Part shown: positions 55,268-64,000 of the stretch, in pieces
How positions within the stretch are numbered: position 1 is the stretch's first letter
Layout: each line of letters begins with the position of its first letter
Assembly (NCBI RefSeq): GCF_039602135.1
Contig: NZ_CP125942.1
Coordinates: forward strand, 186,001 to 250,000
From: Glutamicibacter sp. B1
GTDB taxonomy: Bacteria; Actinomycetota; Actinomycetes; Actinomycetales; Micrococcaceae
DNA: 64,000 bases
Reading direction: 5' to 3'
The notes under the pieces: model-generated
What the model was told of the DNA's origin: nothing
The model's database searches: none
Seen by the model: the letters and a program-made list of their open reading frames with translations, nothing else
Position numbers and translations under genes: made by a program

Positions 55268-55552
55268 TTGCTTATGAGTACGGTATCAAAGAAGAAGATG
55301 GCGCCATGTCCGAGATGGACCATGATCATGTTGGGTCTTGTAGTAGTGTCCATGCTGGCACTGGTTGATTGGAAAAATACGGGAGTCGCAAAGCCCTTTT
55401 GGATGTTCTTCCTGCCAATGGCATTCGGCGTGGCAGGTAGCGTCGTCGCGGTCTCGAAAAAAGCCTACGGGTGGGCCCTTATTTCAGCGATCTTCGGTAT
55501 CGTTGCCATTCAGATCATGAATGTCGTGATCACGCTTCTCCAAGGTCCGTAA
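55268..55552 (+). CDS. small three-pass membrane protein
   Basis: A protein of 92-94 aa with three hydrophobic segments (about residues 18-35, 42-62 and 67-90) after a basic N-terminus (STVSKKKMAPCPRW). TTG 55268, behind AGAAGG, or ATG 55274 may start it. It lies 24 bases after the phospholipase gene and is probably co-transcribed. No family recognised. Confidence 0.6.
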   Translation: MLMSTVSKKKMAPCPRWTMIMLGLVVVSMLALVDWKNTGVAKPFWMFFLPMAFGVAGSVVAVSKKAYGWALISAIFGIVAIQIMNVVITLLQGP

Positions 55553-55733
55553 GTTATCTGTTCCAACCTGTGAGGATGCGTACCATGATTTCGTCGACAG
55601 CCGGTGTGACTTGCATCGGCTGTCGACGTCCCCTATTTACGTATCCTGACGCCAAGGAATCCGATTTCTTGCTATTGAGGATAAACGGACCTCAGGTTCG
55701 ATTGACCTCGAAATTCTTCACTTAATAACTCGG

Positions 55734-56972
55734 CTACCCCAACAAGGATGACAAGGCATCTGCCAAAGCCGCAGCACCTAACTCCGCGTCAGCATCTTCT
55801 ACATATTCCTCAGGGGAGTGGGAGATTCCACTGGGGTTGCGAACAAAGATCATGGCCGTGGGTACGTGTCCGGCCAGCACTCCAGCATCGTGGCCCGCCC
55901 CGGTGTCAAGTATCGGAGCGTTGGGTAGTGCCAGTCCAAGTTGCCCTGAAAGCTTTGCATCAAAACTCACCGTTGGGCTCAGCGACTCCTGAGAGAATTC
56001 CAGCACACAGCCTTCCTCAGCCGCAATGAGCTGCGCAGCGTCGTGAATCTCTTGAACCACAGCGGCGGTGACCGCGTCATCTGGATGACGCACGTCTAAC
56101 CAGTAATCCACGCGCGAGGCGATGACGTTGGTTCCGCCTGGCACCGGTTGTAAACGGCCCACGGTAGCTCGGGCGTTATCCCGCGCTCGGGCAATGTGCT
56201 GCACCGCGGCGATGCTCCGGGCCGCGGCGACCATCGGGTCTTTGCGGTCGGACATGAGTGTGGTTCCTGCGTGGTTACCCTGTCCACTCATGCTTAGCTT
56301 CCAGCGGCCGTGGCCGAGAATTGACCCGCCAATAGCCACGGGGTGATCGAGACCTGCCAGACCGAGTCCCTGTTCCACGTGCAACTCGACAAAAACCCCA
56401 ATCTGTCCCAAGCGACGGCGATCTGGGCCGATGTAGCGCGGATCAAGTCCGTTCTTGATGGCAACGTCGGCAAAGCTGTTGCCGTCGGGATCTTTCAGGT
56501 TCAATGCCTTATTTCGGTCGATGGCTCCCGTCAGCAGGCGCGAACCTAAACAAGCCACGCCAAATCGGGAGCCTTCTTCCTCCGGGAAAACCACGATCGC
56601 CATGGCGCGAGTGCGCACGAGATTGCGTGATCGCATCAAATCTAAGGCAATCAGTGCGCTGGCTACGCCCAAAGGACCGTCGAAGGGTCCGCCACCGGGA
56701 ACTGAATCTAGATGGCTGCCGGTGACAACGGCGTTGGTGCGGATTCCGGTAGGCAGATCCCACCATGCCCACAGCGCGCCATTACCGTCTTCCTCAACGC
56801 TCAGTTGTCGCTTCGTGGCTTGTTCTATGAACCAGGTGCGCAAATCAATTTCGGCGCTGGAATACACCGGGCGGGAGTAGCCACCCCGCAATTGGTCTTG
56901 ACCGGTGCCGGCAATGCTGGACATGAGCTCGGTGACGGTTGTGGTGGGTAGGCCTAGGGGGATGTTGAGCAT
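55734..56972 (-). CDS. M20-family amidohydrolase (allantoate/N-carbamoyl amino acid hydrolase type)
   Basis: A 412-aa zinc hydrolase of the AllC/hydantoin-utilisation branch. Metal ligands are in TGSHLDSVPGGGPFDGPLGV near residue 80, EEGSRFGVACLGSR near 130, ELHVEQG near 196 and SGISHSPEEY near 383. It removes carbamoyl or ureido groups and so releases ammonia. It lies 33 bases after the sarcosine-oxidase-like gene on the same strand; GGAGA precedes its ATG. The pair suggests use of an N-carbamoyl or N-methyl amino acid. Exact substrate unknown. Confidence 0.87.
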   Translation of the reverse strand: MLNIPLGLPTTTVTELMSSIAGTGQDQLRGGYSRPVYSSAEIDLRTWFIEQATKRQLSVEEDGNGALWAWWDLPTGIRTNAVVTGSHLDSVPGGGPFDGPLGVASALIALDLMRSRNLVRTRAMAIVVFPEEEGSRFGVACLGSRLLTGAIDRNKALNLKDPDGNSFADVAIKNGLDPRYIGPDRRRLGQIGVFVELHVEQGLGLAGLDHPVAIGGSILGHGRWKLSMSGQGNHAGTTLMSDRKDPMVAAARSIAAVQHIARARDNARATVGRLQPVPGGTNVIASRVDYWLDVRHPDDAVTAAVVQEIHDAAQLIAAEEGCVLEFSQESLSPTVSFDAKLSGQLGLALPNAPILDTGAGHDAGVLAGHVPTAMIFVRNPSGISHSPEEYVEDADAELGAAALADALSSLLG

Positions 56973-57005
56973 GCGATTCTCCGACTCGTTTTTCTGTTCG
57001 GTGTT

Positions 57006-58172
57006 CTAGGCCATGACTTTGGCGTGAGAGGCGAGTCGGAAGAGCTCCGGGGTTTCGCGCGCTCCGGTGGCAAGATCCGCTGCGAGTGTGCCGAGCAAGG
57101 GTCCGAACTTCGCCCCATGTCCGGAGCAGGGCGAAAGGATGGTGATGCCATCAGCTTCGTCCATGATGAAATCTTCGGTTGGAGTTGAGCTGAAGATGCA
57201 GGTGGTTTCGGCGTAGGGAGTGGGTTCAAGGCCGGGCAGGTACTTTTTCACGTACTCGATGACGCGTTCGCGGTTGGCTGGGTCAATCTGGCCATTTTGT
57301 TGACTGGCCGTATCCATGCGACGTCCGGCCATGTATTCGGCAACCTTCTGCCCGCGGAAGTTGGCATCGCGCCCGCCCGGGAGACCGTAGGACTTAAAGG
57401 CAGGATCTTTGTGAATATAGGTCGGCCATGCCTGGATCGCCTCAGGGTTTTGGTCCCGGTAAGGGAAGTGGTAGGCATTCTCTTGGTAAACATCCATTGT
57501 GGGAACGCTGCGTACGAAGCCAGTGGGTAGTGGCAAGTTACCCAATATTTCTGGCAACCAACCGCCTGCTGCCACGATGATTTTTGATGCTAAATAGGTG
57601 CGCCCATCTGTGGAAATGACCTTGTATCCAGTGGCTGTTTTTTCCACGGAAGCGACTGGCCATTGTGTTTCTACCTGGGCCCCGTGGGCCTTGGCCTGCG
57701 CCACCATTGCCTGAACGGTGCGTTCTGCATCCAGCACTCCGGCACCTGGGTGCCAGAGGACTTCGGTATCAAAGTTGATTCCGTTAAAACGGCTTCGTGC
57801 TTCAGCCGCGGAGAGTAACTCGTGTTCCACTCCTGCGTTCTCGAGAATTCCTGCGAGTTGACGAGGGTTGCGCAAGGGGCCGTAGTCCGCAGAGCCGCAA
57901 GGGTTGATGAGCTGGCTACCGCTGGCTTCTTCAAGCTCATCCCATGCTTTACCTGCCTGAACCACCAGATCGGTGTAGAGCTGGTTGGGGTAGGCGTAAC
58001 GGAAGATGCGCGCTGAACCATGTGAACTGGCATCATCCGCTGCAGGGACTTTGCGCTCAAGCAGGGCAACTTCGTGTCCGCGCTGGGCCAGTCGCCATGC
58101 TGCCGAAGAACCGGCAAGGCCTGCTCCAATAACGACATATTCTGCGGAAGGTGACTGGGATGAAGTGCTCAT
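57006..58172 (-). CDS. sarcosine oxidase/N-methyltryptophan oxidase-like flavoprotein
   Basis: A 388-aa FAD enzyme of the monomeric sarcosine oxidase group, which oxidises N-methyl amino acids to amino acid, formaldehyde and H2O2. Dinucleotide loop VIGAGLAGSSAAWRLAQRG near residue 14, DDASSHGSARIFRYAY near 46, the probable covalent-flavin Cys in ETTCIFSSTPTEDF near 322, and CSGHGAKFGPLLG near 345. AGGAGC precedes ATG. It is divergent from a LysR regulator and leads an operon with an M20 amidohydrolase. Confidence 0.87.
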   Translation of the reverse strand: MSTSSQSPSAEYVVIGAGLAGSSAAWRLAQRGHEVALLERKVPAADDASSHGSARIFRYAYPNQLYTDLVVQAGKAWDELEEASGSQLINPCGSADYGPLRNPRQLAGILENAGVEHELLSAAEARSRFNGINFDTEVLWHPGAGVLDAERTVQAMVAQAKAHGAQVETQWPVASVEKTATGYKVISTDGRTYLASKIIVAAGGWLPEILGNLPLPTGFVRSVPTMDVYQENAYHFPYRDQNPEAIQAWPTYIHKDPAFKSYGLPGGRDANFRGQKVAEYMAGRRMDTASQQNGQIDPANRERVIEYVKKYLPGLEPTPYAETTCIFSSTPTEDFIMDEADGITILSPCSGHGAKFGPLLGTLAADLATGARETPELFRLASHAKVMA

Positions 58173-58289
58173 GGTTTGCTCCTGGTTTGGGCATTTGTGT
58201 TGTTCTACCTCTAGTAACCCATGATTATTATTAAGCCGTCCAATACATTTTTCATCGACATTATTAGCTTTTATGCAAAAATAGGGTGC

Positions 58290-59171
58290 ATGGAACTACG
58301 CCACCTCCACTACTTCCTTGTTGTTGCTGAGCATTTGCACTTCGGCCGAGCGGCCGAAGAACTTCGCATGTCTCAACCGCCACTGACCGTGGCCGTGAAA
58401 AAACTAGAGCAAGAGTTGGGCGTACAACTTTTTGACCGTACGACCCGTAGCGTGATCCTCACTCCGGCAGGTCGAATGTACCTAGATCGCATTAAGCCAT
58501 TGCTGGCAGATTTGGAGAAGGCTAACCAAGAACTTACCGAAGCGGGACTGGGGCTACGCGGTCGACTCAACGTCGGATTCGTGAGCTCCGCGAGCTATGC
58601 CACGATGCCCTCGGCATTGCGTCGGTTTCGCGAACTGAGGCCCAATGTGGAGCTGGTGCTGCACCCGCTGACAACGGATGAGCAGATTGAAAGACTCCTG
58701 GAAAACAATCTTGACCTCGGAATTCTGCGCGACCCAACGCGTGTTCCGGGGGTTGAGCTGCAAGAAATTCATGCGGAACCGCTGGTGGTGGCACTTCCAG
58801 CTGGCCACCGGCTAAGTGCAAACGAGCAGATTGCTACGGAAGATTTGGCTGATGAGGATTTTGTCCTCTTCCCTTATAAGTACATGAGTGGTTTCTATTC
58901 TTTGGTGCACTCATTATTTGATGGGCGTACCCCACCGCGGATCGTGGAGCGGGCTATTCATCAGGAGACCATTCTTGGGCTTGTTGCTGCAGGGTTGGGT
59001 GTATCAATCTTGCCTGCCTCGGTGTCACGTTTTCAGATGCCTGAAGTGTCGTTCCACCCGTTGGTCGGCGAGCCAAAGACCAGACTCTATGCGGGCATGG
59101 GTGCCTCAAATCCAGCGGCTCAAACATTTTTGCAATGCCTGCTTGAGGCGGAGCTTCACGCTCGAAATTAA
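58290..59171 (+). CDS. LysR family transcriptional regulator
   Basis: A 293-aa LysR regulator. The N-terminal MELRHLHYFLVVAEHLHFGRAAEELRMSQPPLTVAVKKLEQELGVQLFDRTTR is the winged helix, and an effector-binding domain of periplasmic-binding-protein fold follows. ATG 58290 is chosen because it begins at MELRHLHYF; the frame open to 58221 adds A/T-rich sequence. Divergent from the sarcosine-oxidase-like operon, which it probably activates. Confidence 0.92.
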   Translation: MELRHLHYFLVVAEHLHFGRAAEELRMSQPPLTVAVKKLEQELGVQLFDRTTRSVILTPAGRMYLDRIKPLLADLEKANQELTEAGLGLRGRLNVGFVSSASYATMPSALRRFRELRPNVELVLHPLTTDEQIERLLENNLDLGILRDPTRVPGVELQEIHAEPLVVALPAGHRLSANEQIATEDLADEDFVLFPYKYMSGFYSLVHSLFDGRTPPRIVERAIHQETILGLVAAGLGVSILPASVSRFQMPEVSFHPLVGEPKTRLYAGMGASNPAAQTFLQCLLEAELHARN

Positions 59172-59172
59172 C

Positions 59173-59226
59173 TAGACAGATCGGTATAACTTACATAGCC
59201 TCTTAACTTAGACAGATCAGTCTAGT
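59173..59226. promoter_or_regulatory. two TetR-type operator repeats
   Basis: TAGACAGATCGGT at 59173 and TAGACAGATCAGT at 59209 are near-identical, 36 bases apart; the second extends to a dyad TAGAC-AGATCA-GTCTA. They lie just upstream of the TetR start at 59238 and fit autoregulation. Confidence 0.6.
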
Positions 59227-59237
59227 TTGGAGTTCTC

Positions 59238-59807
59238 ATGCCACCTCGTATCACTGCCCGCACCAAACTGCTGGACGCAGCCGCCCAGCTCTTTTATGCC
59301 GAGGGGATCTCGGCTACCGGGATCGATGCGGTGATCGCCAAGGCCGGCGTGGCCAAAATGAGTCTCTATAACAACTTCGAATCCAAAACCGGTTTGGTGA
59401 TGGCCTATCTGGAAGCGCGACACCAAGAATGGTTAGGGCTTTATCAAGCGCGCCTAGAAAAGGCAGGTGACGGTGCCGGTGGTGTACTTGCCGTGGTGGA
59501 CGCCTACATTGATCACGCCGAAGCTGGCTATGAGCATGGTTTCCGTGGTTGTGGACTGCTCAACGCCGCTGCTGAATTACCCGCAGGGGACCCCGGGCGT
59601 TCCATCGTTGCCGCTCACAAACTCCAAGTAGAACAGTTGCTTGCCGGTCATCTGGCATCCCTGACGACGAAAAAACAGGCCGAAGCGCTGGCCGGACAAA
59701 TATCTTTCCTCCTCGAAGGTGCAATTTCGCGTGCCGGCTTAGAAGGAAATAGTACGTTGCTTTTGCGCGCACGGGCAATGATCAGTGACATGGTTGAAGC
59801 ACTGTGA
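59238..59807 (+). CDS. TetR/AcrR family transcriptional regulator
   Basis: A 189-aa repressor: helix-turn-helix RTKLLDAAAQLFYAEGISATGIDAVIAKAGVAKMSLYNNFESKTGLVMAYLEARH (about residues 7-61). Its stop overlaps the DMT transporter start by four bases (GTGA), so it controls this exporter and itself through the repeats just upstream. Confidence 0.9.
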   Translation: MPPRITARTKLLDAAAQLFYAEGISATGIDAVIAKAGVAKMSLYNNFESKTGLVMAYLEARHQEWLGLYQARLEKAGDGAGGVLAVVDAYIDHAEAGYEHGFRGCGLLNAAAELPAGDPGRSIVAAHKLQVEQLLAGHLASLTTKKQAEALAGQISFLLEGAISRAGLEGNSTLLLRARAMISDMVEAL

Positions 59808-60805
59808 GCGGTAAAGACCAAGGCGGTATGGGCGGTGCCATTGGCCTCTTGCTGATAGCCTCCATTCTCTGGGGGACTACCGGCACTGTGGCCGCTCAAG
59901 CACCCGAGGTATCGCCTCTTGCTATTGGCGCAGCTTCCCTGGGAATCGGTGGATTGTTGCAGTGCGTTGTCGGAGCGCGCTCGGTGTGGGGCCACCGCAA
60001 TGCACTGGTCAAAAACAAGGGCATGGTGTTGTTTGGTGGGGTAAACGTCATGATTTATCCACTGGCCTTCTACAGCTCAATGTCCTTAGGTGGAGTTGCG
60101 CTGGGCACCGTGATCTCCTTGGGCACGGCGCCACTTTTTTCTGGCATTCTCGAACGCGTCGCCGACGGCGCGCGGTTGACGGTGCGTTGGTACTTCGCAG
60201 CAGCCTTAGGAATTCTGGGTAGTACCTTGCTGGGGTTCTCCCGTGCTACGGAAGCCAGCGGTAGTGGCTCTGGGGTAGTGGCAGGATGCTTGCTTGGGCT
60301 TGTCGCAGGCGCCAGTTATGCCCGCTATTCATGGGCTACCGGACGATTGATGCAGGTGGGAATTGCCCGACAAAGCGCAGTGGGTTCTGTCTTTGGAGTT
60401 GGTGGCCTGTTACTGATGCCGGTGTTGTTCTTCACCGGAGCTCCATTGCTATCCAGCGCGCAGAACTTGATGGTGGCCGGCTACCTCGCATTGGTCCCAA
60501 TGTTCCTAGGCTATCTCTGCTTTGGGATAGCCCTGGTTAAGGTGCCGGCGAGTACCGCCACCACCGTGACCCTGAGTGAACCCGCCGTTGCTGCTGCACT
60601 GGCCGTTGGGCTGCTCAATGAACGGTTGGGTGTCATGGGGTGGATAGGCATGGCACTGATTGCGGCGGCGCTTCTGATCCTCATGGTACGAAATCCACGG
60701 AATGAACGGGTCTTAGCTTCGGTTGCTACGCACCAAATACCTTGCGATCAAGGAACTCATTGCGGAATTTGCCAGCCGGATCCAAACGCTGAGTTAGCTC
60801 GATGA
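59804..60805 (+). CDS. DMT/EamA family transporter
   Basis: A 333-aa carrier with ten hydrophobic segments and two EamA repeats; the second ends VPASTATTVTLSEPAVAAALAVGLLNERLGVMGWIGMALIAAALLIL. It should export a small metabolite or drug, controlled by the coupled TetR. After the last membrane segment it has a 36-residue hydrophilic tail (ending CDQGTHCGICQPDPNAELAR) that lies over the 3' end of the convergent alditol oxidase gene for 80 bases. One frame over, a TAG at 60714 would remove this overlap, so the tail may be an artefact of an indel. Confidence 0.83.
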   Translation: MSGKDQGGMGGAIGLLLIASILWGTTGTVAAQAPEVSPLAIGAASLGIGGLLQCVVGARSVWGHRNALVKNKGMVLFGGVNVMIYPLAFYSSMSLGGVALGTVISLGTAPLFSGILERVADGARLTVRWYFAAALGILGSTLLGFSRATEASGSGSGVVAGCLLGLVAGASYARYSWATGRLMQVGIARQSAVGSVFGVGGLLLMPVLFFTGAPLLSSAQNLMVAGYLALVPMFLGYLCFGIALVKVPASTATTVTLSEPAVAAALAVGLLNERLGVMGWIGMALIAAALLILMVRNPRNERVLASVATHQIPCDQGTHCGICQPDPNAELAR

Positions 60806-61994
60806 AATCGGTGAACTTCGGATACAGCGCCTCCAACTCGGTCGCAGTGGCAGCAAAGAGCTTGCCCCAGTGCGGACGAGCCGAGAAAGGTGCCAGGACA
60901 GACTCAATCTCTGGCAAAATCGCTTCGACCGCTGGCTGTTGTGGCTTCCACGTAAAGTGCAGCGCAATGCCATCGCGTCCATAGTTGCCGCTGAGCCACA
61001 ACTGATCGGCAGCGATAGTGCGAACTTCAGCCACCAGCAGTAACGGCGTGATGACTGAAGACAATTCACGCATCGCGGTAATTGCCTGCACCGCATATTC
61101 ACGGGGAACCAGATATTCGGTCTGCAGTTCAGCCCCGGCGCTAGGCATAAAATCCATGCGGAAATGGGAGAGCCGATCCGACCAAGGTCCGGCCACGCCA
61201 AGCTGTTCGCTGCAGATCACACCATCGGCTCCGGGAAGTGGGTGCATTGCGGTGCTGGCAGGGAATCCTCCAAACCGACCCTGGTCAATATCATCATTCG
61301 GGGCATCGCCCACACGACGTTTGAGCCAGGTTTGGCCAATCAGCTCGCCACTCCAGTCGGTGAACAAGCTGACACTGTAGGCGGAAGCCTGAACAGTATC
61401 AAAGTCCTTCAACACCTTCTCCCAGGACAGCTGCTCATACACCGTCTGTTGCACCGCAAAGCTTGGCACAATATCCAAAGTCAGATGCGTGATCACACCT
61501 AATGCGCCAAGAGAGACGACATAGCCGTTGAACTCTGGATCGCTTCGATCAACGGAAAGCTGTGAACCATCGGCCAGCACGAGCTCAACGGCACTGACGG
61601 CGGTAGCCAGATTGCCATGAGCTTTGCCCGAACCGTGGGTGCCGGTGGATACCGCACCGGCCACCGAAATATGTGGCAGGGAAGCGAGGTTATGCAGCGC
61701 AAAGCCAGCAGTATGCAGTGCATCGGCCAGAGCTCCGTAGGTGATTCCACCGCTGACGCGCACACTCATGGCCTGATCATCAATCTCAATGACTTCAGGC
61801 ATCTTGCTCAAGCAGATCAGCGTTTGGCTGGTATCGGCAATGTCATTAAAAGAATGGCGAGAGCCCAAGACCCGCACCTTGCTGGCGGTGCGAACTTGTT
61901 CTTGTAATTGCTCAACGCTGGTGGGGTACAACAATTCAATGGCCCGGTATTCAAGGTTTCCGGCCCAGTTAAGTTCTTTGGTCTCTAGCTTCAC
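60726..61994 (-). CDS. FAD-linked alditol (xylitol) oxidase
   Basis: A 422-aa VAO-type flavoprotein closely resembling Streptomyces alditol oxidase. The FAD domain has VRVLGSRHSFNDIADT near residue 40, whose His is the likely covalent-flavin site, then SVAGAVSTGTHGSGKAHGNLATAV near 109; the C-terminal HFTWKPQQPAVEAILPEIE and RLDPAGKFRNEFL are typical. It oxidises xylitol to xylose, or sorbitol to glucose, giving H2O2. GTG start with AAGGA six bases upstream. It lies 9 bases after xylB, and together with xylA forms a xylitol-to-xylulose-5-phosphate operon. Confidence 0.87.
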   Translation of the reverse strand: MKLETKELNWAGNLEYRAIELLYPTSVEQLQEQVRTASKVRVLGSRHSFNDIADTSQTLICLSKMPEVIEIDDQAMSVRVSGGITYGALADALHTAGFALHNLASLPHISVAGAVSTGTHGSGKAHGNLATAVSAVELVLADGSQLSVDRSDPEFNGYVVSLGALGVITHLTLDIVPSFAVQQTVYEQLSWEKVLKDFDTVQASAYSVSLFTDWSGELIGQTWLKRRVGDAPNDDIDQGRFGGFPASTAMHPLPGADGVICSEQLGVAGPWSDRLSHFRMDFMPSAGAELQTEYLVPREYAVQAITAMRELSSVITPLLLVAEVRTIAADQLWLSGNYGRDGIALHFTWKPQQPAVEAILPEIESVLAPFSARPHWGKLFAATATELEALYPKFTDFIELTQRLDPAGKFRNEFLDRKVFGA

Positions 61995-62003
61995 GGCTTG
62001 TCC

Positions 62004-63431
62004 TTACTTCTCTAGCCACTGGCTGGAAACCAGCGAACGGTAACGTTCTAAAACCTGAGGGGTTGCTTCTGCGGCAGGCGCTTCAATGGATTCCTGAACC
62101 CACTGCGGGAACTGGCCGGTCAACACCCCGGCAGCCTGTCGGGCTGCACCATCGGCCACATATTCACCCGGAGCCGGAACAATGATTGGCAAGTCCAATA
62201 TTTGGGCCGCAATCTGTTGCACCGCACGGGACTGCGCTCCGCCACCAACCAAGATAATGCGTTGAGCCTGCACACCTTGTGATTCCAAGGCACGCAGCCC
62301 ATCAGCCAGCGAGCAGACCACCGCTTCTACGGCGCTTCGTGCCACATTGGGTGCGGTGTAATTGGCCCGGGTAATTCCGTGCAACGAACCGGTGGCATCT
62401 GGCAGATTCGGGGTGCGCTCGCCGTCAAAGTAGGGCAGTAGGGTCAGGCCCTCGGAGCCCGGTTCGGCAGTCAACGCGAGGTCGTTCAGTTCTTCAAGGC
62501 TTACCTGCAACAGGTTGGCGGTGGCATCAAAAACTCGGGTGGCGTTTAAGGTGCACACCAGCGGGAGATAGTTGCCAGTGGCATCGGCAAATCCGGCGAC
62601 CAGCCCACTGGTGTCTGCGCTGGGAACATCGGCAACGGCGAACACTGTGCCAGAGGTGCCCAAAGACATCACCACATCTCCCACGGTGGCGCCAACACCT
62701 AAACCGGCCGCAGCATTATCGCCCGCGCCGGGAGAAATCAGCGCACCAGAAGGGGTGCGGCCAATGGATTCCAGCGGGCCAGCCACGGTGGGAAGAACAG
62801 GGGCGTGCCCCAAATGCTGTTCCAGAGCTGCGAGATCATAAGCGCTTTCAGTTGCGCGATAATAGCCGGTGCCCGAGGCGTCGGAGCGGTCGGTGTACAG
62901 GGAGGCTAAACCTTTGGTGCCACTGCCCGGACCGTACCCGGCTAAACGCCAGGACAGCCAGTCATGCGGCAGGCAGACCGCGGCGACCTTAGCTGCGTTT
63001 TCTGGTTCGTTGTCTTTGAGCCACCGCAGCTTGGTCAGAGTGATCGAGGAGACCGGCAGGGTGCCGGTGCGGTGTGCCCAGTAGGCGGCCCCGGCCTCGC
63101 TATCGCCGTCACCGGCCTCGGCGATGATCTCGCGGGCCGCCTGCGCGCTGCGGGTATCGTTCCACAGCAGTGCAGGTCGGATCACCGTACCGGTGGCATC
63201 TAAGACCACCATGCCATGCTGTTGCCCGCCCACCGAGATCGCAGCCACATCTTCCAGACCACCTGCCTGGGTAATCGCCTCTTGTAGGGCGCTCCACCAG
63301 AACTCCGGGTCAACTTCGGTGCCCTCCGGGTGGCTGGCCCGCCCGGAGCGGATCAGCATTCCGGTGTCGGCGTCGCGGATGACCACCTTGCAGGACTGGG
63401 TGGAGGAGTCAATTCCGGCTACAAGCGTCAT
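62004..63431 (-). CDS. xylB: xylulokinase (FGGY family), second copy
   Basis: A 475-aa FGGY kinase for D-xylulose. [15 protein letters not shown] at the start, [11 protein letters not shown] near residue 67, [12 protein letters not shown] near 255 and the [17 protein letters not shown] adenosine loop near 405. It lies 35 bases after xylose isomerase on the same strand, so it serves the xylose route. It is clearly related to, but diverged from, the kinase at 8636-10024; the N-terminal motif IDSSTQSCK is shared exactly. Confidence 0.93.
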   Translation of the reverse strand: MTLVAGIDSSTQSCKVVIRDADTGMLIRSGRASHPEGTEVDPEFWWSALQEAITQAGGLEDVAAISVGGQQHGMVVLDATGTVIRPALLWNDTRSAQAAREIIAEAGDGDSEAGAAYWAHRTGTLPVSSITLTKLRWLKDNEPENAAKVAAVCLPHDWLSWRLAGYGPGSGTKGLASLYTDRSDASGTGYYRATESAYDLAALEQHLGHAPVLPTVAGPLESIGRTPSGALISPGAGDNAAAGLGVGATVGDVVMSLGTSGTVFAVADVPSADTSGLVAGFADATGNYLPLVCTLNATRVFDATANLLQVSLEELNDLALTAEPGSEGLTLLPYFDGERTPNLPDATGSLHGITRANYTAPNVARSAVEAVVCSLADGLRALESQGVQAQRIILVGGGAQSRAVQQIAAQILDLPIIVPAPGEYVADGAARQAAGVLTGQFPQWVQESIEAPAAEATPQVLERYRSLVSSQWLEK

Positions 63432-63466
63432 TGAATGTGGCTGCTTTCTTCGGTGAACTAGGTGTT

Positions 63467-64000
<534 letters not shown>

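Overview
The window comes from the chromosome of a high-G+C Gram-positive bacterium, most likely a member of the Micrococcaceae close to Glutamicibacter or Arthrobacter. The evidence is an rRNA operon whose 23S gene carries the extra helix typical of Actinobacteria, a 16S-23S spacer without tRNA genes, and gene content such as a DUF3151 protein beside a class II aldolase, AzgA-type purine permease, AldO-type alditol oxidase and a P-II protein beside Amt. The species name is inference; no database search was possible.

Layout. 1-4.1 kb: 3' end of 16S, complete 23S and 5S rRNA and a strong terminator. 4.2-10 kb: a DHFR-fold reductase (frameshifted at its end) and a divergent polyol locus: polyol dehydrogenase and RbtT/DalT-type permease on the minus strand, DeoR regulator and xylulokinase on the plus strand. 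The plus-strand unit seems to continue through a glycerophosphodiesterase, an AlaX-type editing hydrolase, AzlC/AzlD and perhaps a thiamine-binding protein. 13-15.3 kb: a small accessory island (RelE/HigB-type toxin, HTH antitoxin, unknown 249-aa gene) bracketed by the thiamine-binding gene and a decayed second copy of it. 15.3-23.7 kb: O-methyltransferase, acetyltransferase, spermidine-synthase-like protein, AzgA permease, tandem universal stress protein and a large NlpC/P60 cell-wall hydrolase with a repeat-rich linker. 23.8-24.3 kb: tRNA-Glu, -Asp, -Phe, -Asp. 24.4-32.8 kb: exonuclease III, a valine-degradation block (hydroxyisobutyryl-CoA hydrolase, hydroxyisobutyrate dehydrogenase, acyl-CoA dehydrogenase) with a MarR regulator, a small membrane-protein/winged-helix operon, NAD synthetase and orotate phosphoribosyltransferase. 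33-44.3 kb: ABC exporter with TetR regulator, HAD-IIA phosphatase (frameshifted), SpoU methylase, M23 peptidase, fructose-bisphosphate aldolase, a frameshifted DUF4956 gene with a VTC polyphosphate-polymerase-type gene, and a two-component system with an Asp-rich membrane-anchored protein. 44.4-49 kb: Lrp regulator, kynureninase, amino-acid permease, thymidine kinase. 49.9-59.2 kb: nitrogen and amine scavenging (gamma-glutamyl hydrolase, Amt, GlnK, tyramine-oxidase-B-like protein, amidohydrolase, sarcosine-oxidase-like flavoprotein, LysR) plus a secreted phospholipase A2. 59.2-64 kb: TetR with DMT exporter, then a minus-strand xylA-xylB-alditol oxidase operon that runs off the right edge.

How the genes fit together. 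Both ends of the window feed D-xylulose 5-phosphate: on the left a D-arabinitol-type dehydrogenase with xylulokinase, on the right alditol oxidase (xylitol to xylose), xylose isomerase and a second xylulokinase. The 50-58 kb block gathers ammonium uptake and amine-nitrogen release. Three genes carry apparent single-base indels near their 3' ends (about 4729, 35387 and 40652). In the first two a terminator hairpin sits at or just after the restored stop codon, so either recent mutation or uncorrected sequencing indels should be considered. No CRISPR array, prophage, insertion sequence or replication origin was seen.
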